A DNA stretch of 64,000 nt from JAHJQZ01 sp963675235. GTDB taxonomy: Bacteria > Pseudomonadota > Alphaproteobacteria > Rhizobiales > Devosiaceae. This document shows positions 15,335 to 24,357 of the stretch, piece after piece. The number at the start of each line of letters is the position of its first letter. The stretch's first letter is position 1. The notes under the pieces are model-generated. The model ran no database searches. It was not told where the DNA came from and saw only the letters and a program-made list of their open reading frames with translations. Position numbers and translations under genes: made by a program. The stretch is taken from positions 992,001-1,056,000 of the forward strand of contig CAXXFU010000002.1 of NCBI GenBank assembly GCA_963675235.2, written 5' to 3'.

Positions 15335-16059
15335 TGGGTCAGAAAATCAATCCGATCGGCCTTCGGCTCGGCATCAATCGCACCTGGGACTCGCGCTGGT
15401 TCGCCTCGCGCGCCGACTATGGTTCGTTGCTGCAGGAGGATCTGAAGATCCGCAGGATGCTTCAGAAGGAACTGAAGCAGGCGGCGGTCTCCAAGATCGT
15501 CATCGAACGTCCGCATCGGAAGTGCCGCGTGTCGATCCACACCGCCCGTCCGGGCATCGTGATCGGCAAGAAGGGCGCCGATATCGACAAGATCCGCAAC
15601 AAGGTGCGCCGCTTCACCTCTTCGGAAGTGCACATCAACATCGTCGAGGTGCGCAAGCCCGAGACCGATGCCAATCTGGTTGCCCAGGGCATTGCCCAGC
15701 AGCTGGAGCGCCGCGTTGCCTTCCGCCGCGCCATGAAGCGCGCCGTGCAGACGGCGATGCGCATGGGCGCCCAGGGCATCCGCGTCAATGTCGGCGGTCG
15801 CCTCGGCGGTGCCGACATCGCCCGCACCGAATGGTACCGCGAAGGCCGTGTGCCGCTGCACACGCTTCGTGCCGACATCGATTTCGGTTTTGCCGAAGCC
15901 GCGACGACCTATGGCGTCATCGGCATCAAGGTCTGGGTCTTCAAGGGCGAAGTGATGGAACACGATCCGTCGGCCCATGAACGCCGCGCCGTCGAAGGCG
16001 AGGGTGGTGGTCAGCACCAGCAGCCCCGTCGTCGCGATCGCGAACCGGCCGCGAAGTAA
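15334..16059 (+). CDS. rpsC: 30S ribosomal protein S3
   Basis: This 241-residue mRNA-entry protein has helicase-related function. The KH domain carries RPGIVIGKKGADI, and the C-terminal domain has the GRLGGADIARTEWY motif. The final 20 residues are a Gln/Arg-rich tail, variable in the family. The ATG overlaps the rplV stop (TAATG). Confidence 0.98.
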   Translation: MGQKINPIGLRLGINRTWDSRWFASRADYGSLLQEDLKIRRMLQKELKQAAVSKIVIERPHRKCRVSIHTARPGIVIGKKGADIDKIRNKVRRFTSSEVHINIVEVRKPETDANLVAQGIAQQLERRVAFRRAMKRAVQTAMRMGAQGIRVNVGGRLGGADIARTEWYREGRVPLHTLRADIDFGFAEAATTYGVIGIKVWVFKGEVMEHDPSAHERRAVEGEGGGQHQQPRRRDREPAAK

Positions 16060-16072
16060 GGGATATCTCATC

Positions 16073-16486
16073 ATGCTGCAACCAATGCGCACCAAGTTCC
16101 GCAAGGCGCACAAGGGCCGCATCCACGGCGCTGCCAAGGGTGGTTTCTCCCTCGACTTCGGCCAGTACGGCCTGAAGGCCCAGGAGCCGGAACGCGTTAC
16201 CGCCCGCCAGATCGAAGCGGCCCGCCGTGCCATGACCCGCGCCATGAAGCGCCAGGGCCGTGTCTGGATCCGCATCTTCCCGGATGTGCCGGTTTCCAAG
16301 AAGCCGACTGAAGTCCGCATGGGTAAGGGCAAGGGCGCTCCCGAATACTGGGCAGCCCGCGTTCATCCCGGCCGCATCATGTTCGAGATCGACGGCGTCA
16401 ACGAGGAGACCGCCCGCGAGGCGCTTCGTCTCGCCGCCATGAAGTTGCCGATCAAGACGCGGTTCGTTACCCGCATCGCCGATTAG
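16073..16486 (+). CDS. rplP: 50S ribosomal protein L16
   Basis: This 137-residue protein positions the A-site tRNA elbow. The ATG at 16073 gives the canonical MLQPMRTKFRKAHKGR start; upstream extension into rpsC is rejected. RVWIRIFPDVPVSKKP and GKGKGAPEYW are present. Confidence 0.98.
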   Translation: MLQPMRTKFRKAHKGRIHGAAKGGFSLDFGQYGLKAQEPERVTARQIEAARRAMTRAMKRQGRVWIRIFPDVPVSKKPTEVRMGKGKGAPEYWAARVHPGRIMFEIDGVNEETAREALRLAAMKLPIKTRFVTRIAD

Positions 16487-16500
16487 GAAAGACGCCGATC

Positions 16501-16692
16501 ATGAAGATTGCAGACGTTAGGGCAAAGACGGTCGACGAGCTGACCGAAGAACTCGGCAAGCTCAAGAAGGAACAGTTCAACCTGAGGTTCCAGCGCGCCA
16601 CTCAGCAGCTGGAAAAGACCTCGACGGTGAGGGCGGTGCGCCGCGATATCGCGCGCATCAAGACCGTTCTCAACGAGAAGAGCGGAAGCTAG
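16501..16692 (+). CDS. rpmC: 50S ribosomal protein L29
   Basis: This 63-residue two-helix protein sits at the tunnel exit beside L23. LKKEQFNLRFQRATQQLEKT is the signature. It lies 14 bp after rplP in conserved order. Confidence 0.97.
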   Translation: MKIADVRAKTVDELTEELGKLKKEQFNLRFQRATQQLEKTSTVRAVRRDIARIKTVLNEKSGS

Positions 16693-16702
16693 GAGACATT
16701 AA

Positions 16703-16939
16703 ATGCCCAAGCGTATCTTGCAGGGGACGGTGGTCTCCGACGCTAACGAGAAAACGGTTGTGGTGCGCGTCGAACGCCGCTTCACCCACCCGCTTCTGAA
16801 GAAGACGGTTCGTCGTACCAAGAAGTACCACGCGCACGACGATTCAAATGCGGTCAAAGCCGGGGAGAAGGTGAGCATCGAAGAATGCGCACCGATTTCC
16901 AAGCTGAAACGCTGGAAAGTCGTGGAGACTGTGTCCTGA
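16703..16939 (+). CDS. rpsQ: 30S ribosomal protein S17
   Basis: This 78-residue OB-fold protein binds 16S rRNA early in assembly. It begins MPKRILQGTVVSDANEKTVV and includes RRTKKYHAHD. GGAGA precedes the ATG. It closes the S10 block; 73 bp separate it from rplN. Confidence 0.97.
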   Translation: MPKRILQGTVVSDANEKTVVVRVERRFTHPLLKKTVRRTKKYHAHDDSNAVKAGEKVSIEECAPISKLKRWKVVETVS

Positions 16940-17012
16940 TCGGACGCGTTCAGGGATTCAATCGGTCGCGTCCCCGCAAGGGATACGGGCCGGAGAGAGA
17001 AGAGATTTAGTC

Positions 17013-17381
17013 ATGATCCAGATGCAGTCCAATCTCGACGTCGCCGACAATTCCGGCGCCCGTCGTGTCATGTGCATCAAGGTGCTCGGCGGCTCGCACC
17101 GCAAGTATGCGTCGGTCGGCGACATCATCGTGGTGTCGGTGAAGGACGCCATTCCGCGTGGCCGCGTCAAGAAGGGCCAGGTGATGAAGGCCGTCATCGT
17201 GCGCACCGCATTCGACATTCAACGCGCCGACGGCACGGTCATCCGTTTCGACCGCAATGCCGCCGTGCTGATCAATAACAACAAAGAGCCGATCGGGACC
17301 CGTATCTTCGGGCCGGTTCCGCGCGAACTCCGCGCCAAGAACCATATGAAGATCATCTCCCTCGCGCCGGAGGTTTTGTGA
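17013..17381 (+). CDS. rplN: 50S ribosomal protein L14
   Basis: This 122-residue protein at the subunit interface is first of the spc block. MIQMQSNLDVADNSGARRV and GTRIFGPVPRELR are diagnostic. The stop TGA (17379-17381) overlaps the rplX ATG by one base. Confidence 0.98.
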   Translation: MIQMQSNLDVADNSGARRVMCIKVLGGSHRKYASVGDIIVVSVKDAIPRGRVKKGQVMKAVIVRTAFDIQRADGTVIRFDRNAAVLINNNKEPIGTRIFGPVPRELRAKNHMKIISLAPEVL

Positions 17382-17695
17382 TGGCTGCCAAGATCAAGAA
17401 GGGCGACCAGGTCGTCGTTTTGACCGGCAAGGACAAGGGCAAGACCGGCACCGTGCTGCAGGTTCTTCCCGAGGACAATCGTGCCGTGGTGCAGGGCATC
17501 AATCATGTCCGCCGCCACACCAAGCAGACTGCCGAACGTGAAGCGGGCATCTACACCCGCGAGGCACCGATCCACATCTCGAACATTGCGCTGGCCGATC
17601 CCAAGGACGGCAAGCCGACCCGCGTCGGTTTCGAGGTCAAGGACGGTAGCAAGTCCCGTGTCGCCAAGCGCAGCGGAGAAGTGATCAATGGCTGA
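17381..17695 (+). CDS. rplX: 50S ribosomal protein L24
   Basis: This 104-residue KOW-domain protein initiates 50S assembly. KIKKGDQVVVLTGKDKGKTG is the KOW motif. The ATG at 17381 overlaps the rplN stop; a GTG one codon earlier is also in frame. The end overlaps rplE by 8 nt. Confidence 0.97.
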   Translation: MAAKIKKGDQVVVLTGKDKGKTGTVLQVLPEDNRAVVQGINHVRRHTKQTAEREAGIYTREAPIHISNIALADPKDGKPTRVGFEVKDGSKSRVAKRSGEVING

Positions 17696-18245
17696 GACCC
17701 CTTATATCCCGCGTCTTCGCACGCATTATGACGAAGTCGTGCGTGCCGGCCTCATCAAGGACTTCGGCTACAAGAACCCGTTCGAGGTTCCCAAGCTCGA
17801 CAAGATCGTTCTGAACATCGGTGTTGGCGAAGCCACAGCCGATTCCAAGAAAATCAAGTCTGCCGCGGACGATCTCGAGAAGATCTCCGGCCAGAAGCCG
17901 ATCGTGACCCACGCCCGCAAGTCGATCGCCAACTTCAAGCTGCGCGAAGGCATGCCGATCGGTGTCAAGGTTACGCTTCGCAAGCAGCGCATGTACGAGT
18001 TCCTGGATCGTCTGGTGAACATCGCCATGCCGCGCATCCGCGACTTCCGTGGCATTAATCCGAAGAGCTTCGACGGCCGTGGCAACTACGCTTTCGGCAT
18101 CAAGGAGCACATCGTGTTCCCGGAAATCAATTATGACCAGGTCGACCAGATCTGGGGCATCGACGTGGTGATCGGCACCACAGCCAATAACGACGACGAA
18201 GCCCGTGCGCTGCTGCGTGCGTTCAACTTCCCGTTCCGGCAGTAA
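17688..18245 (+). CDS. rplE: 50S ribosomal protein L5
   Basis: This 185-residue central-protuberance protein binds 5S rRNA. The LDKIVLNIGVGEA and VTLRKQRMYEFLDRL segments and the C-terminal GIDVVIGTTA are present. The start lies inside the last codons of rplX. Confidence 0.98.
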   Translation: MAETPYIPRLRTHYDEVVRAGLIKDFGYKNPFEVPKLDKIVLNIGVGEATADSKKIKSAADDLEKISGQKPIVTHARKSIANFKLREGMPIGVKVTLRKQRMYEFLDRLVNIAMPRIRDFRGINPKSFDGRGNYAFGIKEHIVFPEINYDQVDQIWGIDVVIGTTANNDDEARALLRAFNFPFRQ

Positions 18246-18276
18246 GACCGGCCAGGAAGAGATAAAGGATCGATAG

Positions 18277-18582
18277 ATGGCCAAGACGAGCTCTATTGAA
18301 AAGAACAAGCGCCGGGCAAGGATGGCAAAGCAGTTTGCCGGAAAGCGTGCCGCTCTCAAGGAAACGATCAAGAACCAGGACCTGCCGCTCGAGGAACGCT
18401 TCCGTGCGTCCATGCAGCTGGCCGAATTGCCGCGCAATTCGTCCAAGGTCCGCATTCGCAACCGTTGCGAGTTCTCGGGTCGTCCGCGCGGCTATTACCG
18501 CAAGCTCAAGCTTTCGCGTATTGCGTTGCGCGAACTCGGCAGTCTGGGGCAGATCCCCGGGCTCGTGAAGTCCAGCTGGTAA
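18277..18582 (+). CDS. rpsN: 30S ribosomal protein S14, zinc-independent form
   Basis: This 101-residue long-form S14 lacks the CxxC pairs of the zinc form. RCEFSGRPRGYYRKLKLSR is the conserved C-terminal block. It lies between rplE and rpsH as usual. Confidence 0.97.
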   Translation: MAKTSSIEKNKRRARMAKQFAGKRAALKETIKNQDLPLEERFRASMQLAELPRNSSKVRIRNRCEFSGRPRGYYRKLKLSRIALRELGSLGQIPGLVKSSW

Positions 18583-18597
18583 GGAGGAACACGCAAA

Positions 18598-18996
18598 ATG
18601 TCCGTGTCCGATCCCGTCGGCGATATGCTCACCCGTATCCGCAACGCCCAGATGCGCAAGAAGACCAGCGTTTTGACGCCGGCTTCCACCCTGCGCGGGC
18701 GCGTTCTCGACGTCCTCAAGTCCGAGGGCTTCATTCGCGGTTACTCCGAAACCAAGTTCGAGAATGGAACCATGGAGTTCAATATCGAGCTGAAGTACTC
18801 CGACAGCGAACCGGCCATCCGGGAAATCCAGCGCGTCTCGCGCCCCGGTCGTCGCGTTTACTCGTCGGTCAAGACCATTCCGTCAGTGGCCAATGGTCTC
18901 GGCGTGTCGATCCTCTCGACCCCCAAGGGCGTGATGGCCGACCACGAGGCGAAGGCCAACAACGTGGGTGGCGAAGTTCTCTGCCGCGTCTTCTAG
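18598..18996 (+). CDS. rpsH: 30S ribosomal protein S8
   Basis: This 132-residue central-domain organiser of 16S rRNA represses the spc operon in E. coli. DPVGDMLTRIRNAQ at the start and the C-terminal GVMADHEAKANNVGGE block are diagnostic. AAGGAGG precedes the ATG. Confidence 0.98.
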   Translation: MSVSDPVGDMLTRIRNAQMRKKTSVLTPASTLRGRVLDVLKSEGFIRGYSETKFENGTMEFNIELKYSDSEPAIREIQRVSRPGRRVYSSVKTIPSVANGLGVSILSTPKGVMADHEAKANNVGGEVLCRVF

Positions 18997-19035
18997 ACCG
19001 GTGACAGGCAAATTGATCCCGGAAGGCATGAGATA

Positions 19036-19569
19036 ATGTCCCGTACAGGCAAGAAACCGGTCGAAATCGTCAAGGGCGTCGATGTGACCATCGACGGCCA
19101 GACCGTGAAGGCGAAAGGCCCAAAGGGCGAACTGTCCCTTGAGCTGCACGAGCTGGTGAGCGTGCAAAAGACAGACGACGGCATCGTCGTCGCACCGGTC
19201 GACGAGTCGACGGCAGCGCGGGCCCAATGGGGCACGGCGCGGTCGTTGGTCCAGAACATCGTCACCGGCGTTTCCACCGGCTTCGAAAAGAAGCTCGAAA
19301 TCCAGGGCGTCGGCTATCGTGCCGCGATGCAGGGCAAGGACGTCAAGCTTTCGCTCGGCTTCAGCCACGAAGTCGTCCACACCGCCCCGGAAGGCATCAC
19401 CATCGCGACCCCGACCCAGACTGAAGTCGTGGTTTCGGGCATCAGCGCCCAGAAGGTCGGGCAGGTTGCAGCGGAAATCCGCGCCTACCGTCCGCCGGAA
19501 CCCTACAAGGGCAAGGGCGTGCGCTATGCAGGCGAATATGTCTTCCGCAAGGAAGGCAAGAAGAAGTAA
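19036..19569 (+). CDS. rplF: 50S ribosomal protein L6
   Basis: This 177-residue protein near the GTPase-associated centre consists of two related domains. MSRTGKKPVEI at the start and the C-terminal PPEPYKGKGVRYAGE signature are complete. Confidence 0.98.
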   Translation: MSRTGKKPVEIVKGVDVTIDGQTVKAKGPKGELSLELHELVSVQKTDDGIVVAPVDESTAARAQWGTARSLVQNIVTGVSTGFEKKLEIQGVGYRAAMQGKDVKLSLGFSHEVVHTAPEGITIATPTQTEVVVSGISAQKVGQVAAEIRAYRPPEPYKGKGVRYAGEYVFRKEGKKK

Positions 19570-19580
19570 GGACCGGCAAG

Positions 19581-19937
19581 ATGGCTTCGAAACATCAAGG
19601 TACTGAGCGCCGCAAGATGCGCGTCCGCAGGAGCCTTCGGGCTCACGCCAACGGTCGGCCGCGCCTGAGCGTGTTCCGTTCGGGCAAGAACATCTACGCG
19701 CAGGTGATCGACGACACGTCAGGTCGCACGCTTGCTGCCGCCTCGACGCTGGACAAAGACATCAGCACCAAGAACGGTGGCACCGCGGAGGCTGCCGGCC
19801 TGGTTGGCAAGCTCGTTGCCGAGCGCGCCGTCAAGGCTGGTGTGGGCGAAGTGATCTTCGACCGCGGCTCCTATCTTTTCCATGGCCGGGTGAAAGCCCT
19901 GGCCGATGCCGCCCGCGAAGGCGGGCTGCAGTTCTAA
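19581..19937 (+). CDS. rplR: 50S ribosomal protein L18
   Basis: This 118-residue 5S rRNA-binding protein carries RPRLSVFRSGKNIYAQVIDD and ends with the FDRGSYLFHGRVKALADAAREGG signature in pieces. It lies 11 bp after rplF. Confidence 0.97.
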   Translation: MASKHQGTERRKMRVRRSLRAHANGRPRLSVFRSGKNIYAQVIDDTSGRTLAAASTLDKDISTKNGGTAEAAGLVGKLVAERAVKAGVGEVIFDRGSYLFHGRVKALADAAREGGLQF

Positions 19938-19956
19938 TTACGAGCGAGAGTGAACG

Positions 19957-20487
19957 ATGAGAGATGTAGCTGAGCGCGAAAGCGAATTCGTCGATCGCCT
20001 GGTCCACATCAACCGCGTGGCGAAGGTGGTCAAGGGCGGCAAGCGCTTCGGTTTCGCCGCGCTCGTTGTGGTCGGCGACCAGAAGGGCCGCGTCGGCTTC
20101 GGCCACGGCAAGGCCCGCGAGGTTCCCGAAGCCATCCGCAAGGCGACCGAACAGGCCAAGCGCCAGATGATCCGCGTGCCGCTTCGCGAAGCGCGGACGC
20201 TGCATCACGACGTCAACGGTCGCCACGGCGCCGGCAAGGTCGTGCTGCGCGCGGCCCCTCCCGGTACCGGCATCATCGCCGGCGGCCCGATGCGCGCCGT
20301 GTTCGAGACCCTCGGGATCAACGACATCGTCGCCAAGTCCCAGGGCACCGCCAATCCCTACAACATGGTGCGGGCCACCTTCGATGCGCTCAAGCGCGTC
20401 GACAGCCCGCGTTCGGTCGCGGCACGGCGCGGCATCAAGGTGTCCGAGCTTCAGGCCCGGCGCGGCGAAGTCGCGGCTGAAAGCTGA
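19957..20487 (+). CDS. rpsE: 30S ribosomal protein S5
   Basis: This 176-residue decoding-fidelity protein is at the mRNA entry. The N-terminal double-stranded RNA-binding part has KVVKGGKRFGFAALVVVGD and the C-terminal part GTGIIAGGPMRAVFE. Full length. Confidence 0.98.
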   Translation: MRDVAERESEFVDRLVHINRVAKVVKGGKRFGFAALVVVGDQKGRVGFGHGKAREVPEAIRKATEQAKRQMIRVPLREARTLHHDVNGRHGAGKVVLRAAPPGTGIIAGGPMRAVFETLGINDIVAKSQGTANPYNMVRATFDALKRVDSPRSVAARRGIKVSELQARRGEVAAES

Positions 20488-20516
20488 TCGCGCACACAAG
20501 GAAACGGAGACCGGAC

Positions 20517-20708
20517 ATGGCTGACAAGACCATTACCGTTGAGCAGATCGGTTCGCCGATCCGCCGCGAAAAGTCGCAGCGCGCCACCCTGATCGGCCTT
20601 GGCCTCAACAAGCTGAGCCGCCGTTCGACCCTCAAGGACACCCCGGACGTACGCGGTATGATCAGAAAGATCCCGCATCTCGTCCGCGTTGTCGAAGAAG
20701 GCAAGTAG
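20517..20708 (+). CDS. rpmD: 50S ribosomal protein L30
   Basis: This 63-residue ferredoxin-like protein carries VEQIGSPIRREKSQRATLIGL and the short C-terminal VRGMIRKIPHLVRVVE. It sits between rpsE and rplO as in most proteobacteria. Confidence 0.96.
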   Translation: MADKTITVEQIGSPIRREKSQRATLIGLGLNKLSRRSTLKDTPDVRGMIRKIPHLVRVVEEGK

Positions 20709-20765
20709 AAACAAAGGCCTGCGCCGGATATCGGAGCGCGGGCAAGCCAATAAGGGCCTCATACA

Positions 20766-21248
20766 ATGCGTTTGAACACCCTCAAGGACAATGCCGGCGC
20801 AACGCCGAATCGCACCCGCGTCGGCCGTGGCATCGGTTCGGGCAAGGGCAAGACCGGCGGTCGTGGCGTCAAGGGCCAGAAGTCGCGCTCGGGCGTTGCA
20901 CTCAATGGTTTCGAGGGCGGTCAGATGCCCTTGCACATGCGCATGCCGAAGCGCGGGTTCAACAATCCGTTTGCAGCCAAGTTCAATGCCGTGCGTCTCG
21001 ACCGCATCCAGGCCGCCATCGACTCGGGCAAGCTCGACGCCAAGGGCGTGATCGACGCCGATGCGCTGATCAAGGCTGGCGTCGTTCGTCGCAAGAAGGA
21101 CGGTATCCGACTCATCGCCGGCGGCGAGTTCAAGGCCAACAAGGTCACCTTCAACGTCGTTTATGCCAGCAAGGGTGCACTTGCGGCTATTGAAGCGGCG
21201 GGCGGAAAGGTCGATATGACCGGGGCAACGAAACAAGCGTCCGAATAA
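20766..21248 (+). CDS. rplO: 50S ribosomal protein L15
   Basis: This 160-residue late-assembly protein carries the glycine-rich N-terminal tail (GRGIGSGKGKTGGRGVKGQ) and the GGQMPLHMRMPKRGF signature. It lies upstream of secY in the spc block. Confidence 0.97.
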   Translation: MRLNTLKDNAGATPNRTRVGRGIGSGKGKTGGRGVKGQKSRSGVALNGFEGGQMPLHMRMPKRGFNNPFAAKFNAVRLDRIQAAIDSGKLDAKGVIDADALIKAGVVRRKKDGIRLIAGGEFKANKVTFNVVYASKGALAAIEAAGGKVDMTGATKQASE

Positions 21249-21278
21249 GGACGCGCCACCCGGACCAAGGGGAACTTC

Positions 21279-22640
21279 ATGGCTTCGGCAGCCGAACAGC
21301 TCGCACGCAATCTCAGCTTCTCGACCTTCGGCAAGGCCAAGGCCCTGCAGCAGCGCCTGTGGTTTACCCTGGGCGCTCTTCTCATCTACCGCCTCGGGAC
21401 CTATATCCCGGTTCCCGGCATCGACCCCCAGGCCTATGCCGCGACATTCGAACAGGCCCAGAATGGCGTTGTCGGCATGTTCAACATGTTTGCCGGCGGC
21501 GCCGTGCAGCGCATGGCGATCTTTGCGCTGAACCTTATTCCCTACATCACGGCCTCGATCGTCATCCAGGTGCTCGCCACGGCTTCTCCGCGGCTCGAGG
21601 CACTGAAGAAGGAAGGCGAGTCCGGCCGGCGCAAGATGAATCAGTACACCCGCTATCTGGCTGTGGTGTTCTGCTCCATCCAGGCCTTCGGCATCGCCAA
21701 GGGTCTTGAATCCAGCCCGGGCGTCGTTCTCGATCCCGGTTGGTTCTTCGAAGTCTCTACCGTCGTCACTCTGGTCGGCGGCACCATGTTCCTGATGTGG
21801 CTCGGCGAACAGATCACCTCGCGCGGTGTCGGCAACGGCATTTCGCTGATCATCTTCGCGGGTATCGTCGCCAACCTGCCGGGCACGATCGCCCAGACGC
21901 TCGAACTGAGCCGTACCGGCGCCTTACCGCCTCTGGCCGCAGCGGGCCTGCTGGTCCTCGCCATCGTCGTCATCATGGTGATCGTCTTCTTCGAGAGGGC
22001 GCAGCGCCGGCTTCTGATCCAGTATCCGAAGCGCCAGGTCGGCAACAAGATGTTCCAGGGCGATACCTCGCACCTGCCGCTGAAGCTCAATACCGCGGGC
22101 GTCATCCCGGTGATCTTCGGTTCGTCGCTGCTGCTGATGCCGGCGACTCTGGCGTCGTTCGCGGCGCAGGGAAGCGCACCGCAATGGCTGCAGGTCACCG
22201 CAGCGCTTCTCGGTCGCGGCCAGCCGCTCTATCTGGCGATGTTCGCCGCCTTCATCATCTTCTTCTCGTTCTTCTATACCTCGATCGTGTTCAACCCGAC
22301 GGACACGGCCGACAATCTCAAGCGCTCTGGCGGCTTCATTCCGGGCATTCGTCCCGGTGAGCGCACGGCGGCGCATATCGACTACGTTCTGACCCGCATC
22401 ACCGTGATCGGTGCGCTCTACCTGACGGTGGTGGCGCTCATTCCGGAAGTTCTGGTCAGCCAGCTCAACGTCAGTCAGTTCATCGGCGGCACCTCGCTGC
22501 TGATCATGGTGACGGTGACGCTCGACTTCATATCTCAGGTGCAGTCGCACCTGATCGCTCAGCAATATGAGGGCCTCGTGAAGACCTCGCGCCTGGGACG
22601 TGGGCGCGGCACGAACCGGCCCGGAGGAGTAAGAAGATGA
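21279..22640 (+). CDS. secY: Protein translocase channel subunit SecY
   Basis: This 453-residue inner-membrane channel exports unfolded proteins with SecE and SecG and accepts SecA or the ribosome. About ten hydrophobic segments are visible. Family marks include YRLGTYIPVPGID in the first helix, GNGISLIIFAGI, and the cytoplasmic loop RRLLIQYPKRQVGNK that contacts the ribosome and SecA. The stop overlaps adk by 4 nt. Confidence 0.98.
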   Translation: MASAAEQLARNLSFSTFGKAKALQQRLWFTLGALLIYRLGTYIPVPGIDPQAYAATFEQAQNGVVGMFNMFAGGAVQRMAIFALNLIPYITASIVIQVLATASPRLEALKKEGESGRRKMNQYTRYLAVVFCSIQAFGIAKGLESSPGVVLDPGWFFEVSTVVTLVGGTMFLMWLGEQITSRGVGNGISLIIFAGIVANLPGTIAQTLELSRTGALPPLAAAGLLVLAIVVIMVIVFFERAQRRLLIQYPKRQVGNKMFQGDTSHLPLKLNTAGVIPVIFGSSLLLMPATLASFAAQGSAPQWLQVTAALLGRGQPLYLAMFAAFIIFFSFFYTSIVFNPTDTADNLKRSGGFIPGIRPGERTAAHIDYVLTRITVIGALYLTVVALIPEVLVSQLNVSQFIGGTSLLIMVTVTLDFISQVQSHLIAQQYEGLVKTSRLGRGRGTNRPGGVRR

Positions 22641-23215
22641 GACTGATACTTCTGGGACCGCCCGGTGCCGGCAAGGGTACGCAAGCCAAGCTCATTGTCG
22701 AGCGCTACGGTATTCCGCAGCTTTCGACCGGTGACATGCTTCGCGGCGCCGTTGCCGCTGGTACGCCGATCGGCCTCAAGGCCAAGGCGGTAATGGAAGC
22801 CGGCGAACTGGTTTCGGACGACATCGTCAATGCGATTGTCGCCGAGCGCATCGACCAGGACGACTGCGCCAAGGGCTTCATTCTCGACGGCTACCCGCGC
22901 ACTCTGGCGCAGGCTGACGCGGTCGAGGACATGTTGGCCGAACGCAACCTCAAGCTCGACGCGGTTGTCGAACTCGTGGTCGACGACACCAAGCTGGTTG
23001 GCCGCATCGTCAACCGGGCCGAGGAAGCCAAGGCGGCCGGTCAGCCGGTGCGCAAGGACGATACCCCGGAGGTGTTCGAAGAGCGCCTGCGCGAGTACTA
23101 CAAGAAGACGGCGCCGCTGACGGGCTACTACTTCGCCAAGAAGACGCTGAAAACGGTCGAAGGCATGGGCACCATCGAAGAGGTTTCCGCCGGGATCGCG
23201 AAGGTGCTGGGCTAG
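22637..23215 (+). CDS. adk: Adenylate kinase, short-lid type
   Basis: This 192-residue enzyme interconverts ATP plus AMP with two ADP. The P-loop is GPPGAGKGT (7-15); the AMP-binding STGDMLR and the DGYPRTLAQA motif are intact. The LID is short and has no zinc cysteines, the usual alphaproteobacterial form. It is coupled to secY by an ATGA overlap. Confidence 0.97.
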   Translation: MRLILLGPPGAGKGTQAKLIVERYGIPQLSTGDMLRGAVAAGTPIGLKAKAVMEAGELVSDDIVNAIVAERIDQDDCAKGFILDGYPRTLAQADAVEDMLAERNLKLDAVVELVVDDTKLVGRIVNRAEEAKAAGQPVRKDDTPEVFEERLREYYKKTAPLTGYYFAKKTLKTVEGMGTIEEVSAGIAKVLG

Positions 23216-23233
23216 CACTTTCGAAACGGCCGG

Positions 23234-23262
23234 TTGACTTCCGGCCGACAAGTCATTAGGAA
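23234..23262 (+). promoter_or_regulatory. Possible promoter ahead of the alpha block
   Basis: TTGACT (23234-23239) and TAGGAA (23257-23262) are separated by 17 bp in the 169-bp adk-rpsM spacer. The -35 is good and the -10 poor. The -35 overlaps a GGCCGG/CCGGCC inverted repeat. Offered only as a candidate internal promoter. Confidence 0.3.
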
Positions 23263-23384
23263 CCGCCAGTCTCAAGGATTACGTGGACTGGATTCGGCTC
23301 CCAAAAAAGTGGGGATCGGAAACCGGTCCCTTGTGTTATGCGCCGGATCGGTGATTCGGCGCCGGGAAATCAAGGAGAGCGGGC

Positions 23385-23753
23385 GTGGCACGTATTGCTG
23401 GCGTCAATATTCCGACCAACAAGCGCGTCGTTATCGCGCTGCAGTACATTCACGGAATCGGCGAAAAGTTCGCTTCCGAGATCTGCGAAAAGGTCGGTAT
23501 CCCGGCGGAACGCCGGGTCAATGAGCTGACGGATGCGGAAGTGATCCAGATCCGCGAGACCATCGACCGCGACTACGTCGTGGAAGGCGATCTTCGCCGC
23601 AATGTAGCGATGAACATCAAGCGCCTGATGGATCTCGGCAATTATCGCGGGTTGCGGCATCGTCGCGGCCTGCCGGTGCGCGGTCAGCGTACCCACACGA
23701 ATGCCCGTACCCGCAAGGGTCCGGCCAAGCCCATCGCGGGCAAGAAGAAATAG
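23385..23753 (+). CDS. rpsM: 30S ribosomal protein S13
   Basis: This 122-residue head protein contacts the P-site tRNA. The start codon is GTG at 23385, supported by AAGGAGAG at 23373-23380 and by the canonical ARIAGVNIPTNKR N-terminus. The C-terminal RGLRHRRGLPVRGQRTHTNART block is present in segments. First gene of the alpha block. Confidence 0.97.
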   Translation: MARIAGVNIPTNKRVVIALQYIHGIGEKFASEICEKVGIPAERRVNELTDAEVIQIRETIDRDYVVEGDLRRNVAMNIKRLMDLGNYRGLRHRRGLPVRGQRTHTNARTRKGPAKPIAGKKK

Positions 23754-23867
23754 AGAAGCGAAACCGGAACGGCGGATAGTCGCTATTCGCTGTTTTCTAC
23801 TCGTTTCTCGCGGTGGAGCCGCCGAGCGCTGGTGCAACGGCGGCGATGAGATCGACAGGGAATTTGC

Positions 23868-24260
23868 ATGGCAAAAGCTGATACCGCGCGCGTGCGCCGT
23901 CGCGAGCGCAAGAACATCACCTCCGGCGTCGCACACGTGAACGCCTCCTTCAACAACACCATGATCACCATCACCGATGTCCAGGGCAATACTATCTCCT
24001 GGTCGTCGGCGGGCACGATGGGCTTCAAGGGCTCGCGCAAGTCGACCCCTTACGCCGCCCAGGTCGCCGCAGAAGATGCGGCCAAGAAGGCCCAGGAACA
24101 TGGCATGAAGACCCTCGAAGTCGAGGTTCGCGGTCCGGGTTCGGGTCGTGAGTCGGCCCTTCGCGCCCTTCAGGCCGCCGGTTTTAGCGTTACCAGCATC
24201 CGCGACGTTACCTCCATCCCCCACAACGGCTGCCGTCCGCGCAAGCGTCGGCGCGTTTAA
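23868..24260 (+). CDS. rpsK: 30S ribosomal protein S11
   Basis: This 130-residue platform protein carries HVNASFNNTMITITD and the C-terminal DVTSIPHNGCRPRKRRRV signature. A 114-bp spacer separates it from rpsM. A short CAGCCC/GGGCTG hairpin (24315-24330) follows in the gap before rpoA. Confidence 0.98.
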   Translation: MAKADTARVRRRERKNITSGVAHVNASFNNTMITITDVQGNTISWSSAGTMGFKGSRKSTPYAAQVAAEDAAKKAQEHGMKTLEVEVRGPGSGRESALRALQAAGFSVTSIRDVTSIPHNGCRPRKRRRV

Positions 24261-24357
24261 GCGCCCGAGGGGTTTTCCGGCCGGCCACTCGCCGGAGGGA
24301 GGTCAAAGCGGCTTCAGCCCCGAGGGGCTGTGTTACTCTTGAAAGGATGTTGAACGA